Source of the DNA: Pirellulales bacterium
Lineage (GTDB): Bacteria > Planctomycetota > Planctomycetia > Pirellulales > UBA1268
Assembly: GCA_016779265.1 (NCBI GenBank)
Contig: JADHNY010000006.1
Span: 1-64,000, forward strand
DNA length: 64,000 bases
Reading direction: 5' to 3'
Below are positions 61,728-64,000 of the stretch, piece by piece. Made by a program: the position numbers and the translations under genes. Each line of letters opens with the position of its first letter. Positions within the stretch are counted from its first letter, which is position 1. The notes under the pieces are model-generated. The model searched no databases. It saw nothing but the letters and a program-made list of their open reading frames with translations, and was not told where the DNA came from.

Positions 61728-63194
61728 TTAGCGAGGCGCCAGGCCGCGATCGAATGCATCCTGATCACGGCAGTACACCGCAAGCACAGAATCAAAGCGT
61801 TCGATTGGGATCTGATAGACCGGCTGCTCGGACGTGTGTGCATGACAGTGCGACACCAGCAGGCGATAGAGAAACTTAAACAGCTGCCTCGGCACCCGCA
61901 CGGTGCGGAGCCCGTCGAGCAGGCGTCGTTTGTCGACAGAGTCATCAAAAAACGCCGCTAAGGTGGCCGGTGGCTCGCCCACGCTCGCCGCCTGAACCCG
62001 CATGCTGGCAATGTCGTAGAGCGTCTCGCCTGACCACTCGAGCGACGGCACGAGGTTCTGCTTATCGAGCCTCGCCCGCTGGTTGAACGCCTCGTCTTCA
62101 CGTTCGATGAAGCGATAGAGCTCGACGGGAAGCAGCAGTTTGAAGCCGAGCCCCGGCGACTTGAGAAACTTGTTGTCAAGGATCGGCCAGATCACCTGCC
62201 GCATCCGCTCGGCAGAGCCGTTGATCAGGTGTGGCTCATCCAGGCGATCCACGATCACGACCATGCCGCCGTAGCCACAGGCACCGAGCACCGACTGCAG
62301 CTTGGTGAACAGCTCGTAGCGATCATCACTACGCGGCAGCTGCGGGAGAGGCTGGCCAGCCAGGTCTACCTCAGGCATCCGTGCCAACGCTCGGCTGAGC
62401 TGCCCAATCGTGCGATTACCGGTCCGCATGCTGCGGACGATCCGCAGCGAACGCCAGAGCGACCGCAGCCGCCGCCAGCCCCAGGGGAGCCAGGCTCCGA
62501 CGAGCAAGATCCACGGCCACCACAGCGAGGTCCAGGAGAGTGTGCCCTGTTTCCCGCTGTAGAGCAGCGCTGCAGCCATCACCACTGTAGCCAGGATGCC
62601 AACCGCGAGCGGCCACAGCCCGGCCGGCCTCCGATAACCGATCCGCTGCCGGAGTTGCCGCCACCGCTTCGGAAACGGCTCGGCCGTCGACTGGTCGTAG
62701 CATGCCGCCAAGACCGCCAGGTCTCGCGACTGTGACGCTGAGAGCGTCGGCACGTCTCGGGCGGGCATTGTCAGCAGACGATCAACCAGCTGCGTGACCC
62801 CCAACGCCAAGATGGCATCCATGTGGTCCCAGAGTTTCCACTGCGACAACACCCGCTCGACCGGTCGCGAAAGGCCGACCCGGCTCACGAACCGATCAAG
62901 GAATGGGTTGAAGTCGTCGTAGAGCACGACGAACGTGGCGGCCTCAGGACCAGAATCGGCGTGTGCCTGATACTGTCGCAGCATCTGCAGCTTGAGCGCC
63001 GTCTTCCCCGCCCCTTTTTCACCAAACACGATCGATGTGCTCGGCTCGGAGGGATCGCCGAAGATCTTGTCCCAGGCCGGATGGAACGTGGTCTCGAGGC
63101 AGCTCCTCTTGAAGACCGCGTCGTTCTGGGCCTCCTCCTCTGCAAAAGGGTTCCCTGCAATCCCGTGATGCTCGAGAAAGTCCTGAATCTTCAT
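61728..63194 (-). CDS. Membrane-embedded P-loop NTPase, KAP-like layout
   Basis: Walker A VFGEKGAGKTALKLQML near the N-terminus, two hydrophobic segments (WPLAVGILATVVMAAALLY; WWPWILLVGAWLPWGW), then Walker B-like GGMVVIVDRLDEP. Confidence 0.65.
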   Translation of the reverse strand: MKIQDFLEHHGIAGNPFAEEEAQNDAVFKRSCLETTFHPAWDKIFGDPSEPSTSIVFGEKGAGKTALKLQMLRQYQAHADSGPEAATFVVLYDDFNPFLDRFVSRVGLSRPVERVLSQWKLWDHMDAILALGVTQLVDRLLTMPARDVPTLSASQSRDLAVLAACYDQSTAEPFPKRWRQLRQRIGYRRPAGLWPLAVGILATVVMAAALLYSGKQGTLSWTSLWWPWILLVGAWLPWGWRRLRSLWRSLRIVRSMRTGNRTIGQLSRALARMPEVDLAGQPLPQLPRSDDRYELFTKLQSVLGACGYGGMVVIVDRLDEPHLINGSAERMRQVIWPILDNKFLKSPGLGFKLLLPVELYRFIEREDEAFNQRARLDKQNLVPSLEWSGETLYDIASMRVQAASVGEPPATLAAFFDDSVDKRRLLDGLRTVRVPRQLFKFLYRLLVSHCHAHTSEQPVYQIPIERFDSVLAVYCRDQDAFDRGLAPR

Positions 63195-63934
63195 TGGGCT
63201 GGAACGATTCCTTCGACCATGGCCTGAAAGCCGTCGACGTACTTCGCCACAGTCGCTCCTGGCCCATAAAACTTGAGGAAGTAGTTGCCCTGCTCGGGTG
63301 TCTCCACGATTGCCGCGAGCATCCGGTAGTCCGGCCGCTCAATCGTCTTTCCACCAGCGAAGGGCCCGCCAGGCATGTCACGGAAGGTGCCAGACACGTC
63401 AACCATTGTGACCTTGCAGCCGGCGATGGTCATCTTCTTGACTGCGGCATGGTCTTTGGTGGAGCTTCCGTCAGGCTGGCCGAACTGGCCAAACCAGCGA
63501 TCGATGTTGGCCTGAATGCTGCCACCGGCCCCCATCACCGTCATGCGGCCAGCCTGGAGGCCTTCCGCACTTGCCGCGGAAAACTCCGTCTCCACGATCC
63601 GCGAACGCGGCTGAGTCCGCAGCCATCCCTCGGGCGCGGAGAGCGAGAAACTGCCATCGCCAATCGTGAAGGCCCGCTCGGCAGCCGGTGAGCCCGCGTC
63701 TTCAGCCGCGGTGGCGATCCCCCCAGAGATGAGGCCCCCAGAGGTGAGGAATGCGAACGCACTCAGCAGCAGGAAGCCGGCTGTCATCATCGCGTGACGC
63801 TGCAGCACACATCGGACTGATTTCCGTCCCGACGCACATGGTGAACCTGCTGAAATCATCTTTGTCTCCTCTGAGTAACGCGGAACGCTCGTAGAGTCTG
63901 CTACCGCTGAGGAATAGTCTAGTGCCTCGTTCAC
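63191..63934 (-). CDS. Predicted exported hypothetical protein
   Basis: Hydrophobic signal-like segment MMTAGFLLLSAFAFLTSGGLISGGIATAAEDAG; stop overlaps the downstream NTPase start by ATGA. Start uncertain. Confidence 0.6.
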   Translation of the reverse strand: MNEALDYSSAVADSTSVPRYSEETKMISAGSPCASGRKSVRCVLQRHAMMTAGFLLLSAFAFLTSGGLISGGIATAAEDAGSPAAERAFTIGDGSFSLSAPEGWLRTQPRSRIVETEFSAASAEGLQAGRMTVMGAGGSIQANIDRWFGQFGQPDGSSTKDHAAVKKMTIAGCKVTMVDVSGTFRDMPGGPFAGGKTIERPDYRMLAAIVETPEQGNYFLKFYGPGATVAKYVDGFQAMVEGIVPAQ

Positions 63935-64000
63935 CCGCGGCGAATCTTGTCGTTTTCCCCCGAGATCTTTAGGCTTTGCCCGATGCTCGCAGCGACATTT

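Overview
This 64 kb, high-GC window reads as ordinary chromosomal DNA, densely packed with genes on both strands. Protein signatures point to a planctomycete: a PSCyt1/DUF1549/DUF1553 protein next to a DUF1501 protein, and large extended Pst permeases. I see no CRISPR array, transposase, integrase, phage module or rRNA. Recognisable content includes pstC(5'-truncated by the window edge)-pstA-pstB-phoU, cutA, glmM and a divergent phosphohexomutase, uvrC, alpha-glucan phosphorylase, a GT9 heptosyltransferase, ligA, a tRNA-Ala(GGC), glnE-miaB, def-fmt, pgpA, an orphan DNA methyltransferase, scpB, bcp, an MnmE-like GTPase, a CCA-adding enzyme, rpsA (six S1 domains), uppP, an NtrC-type regulator, two DedA/VTT-type membrane proteins and apbE. 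No clear new multi-gene defence or biosynthetic system is visible. The items I would follow up are: (1) a KAP-like membrane P-loop NTPase coupled to a predicted exported protein; (2) an exported TPR-like protein with seven DPF-type repeats; (3) divergent genes whose start codons appear to share one CATG; (4) an MnmE-like protein lacking the C-terminal catalytic tail; (5) an orphan beta-type DNA methyltransferase; (6) an HTTM-type membrane protein coupled to a small partner; (7) a UvrC lacking the HhH tail. All calls come from reading the sequence and ORF translations; no database search was run.
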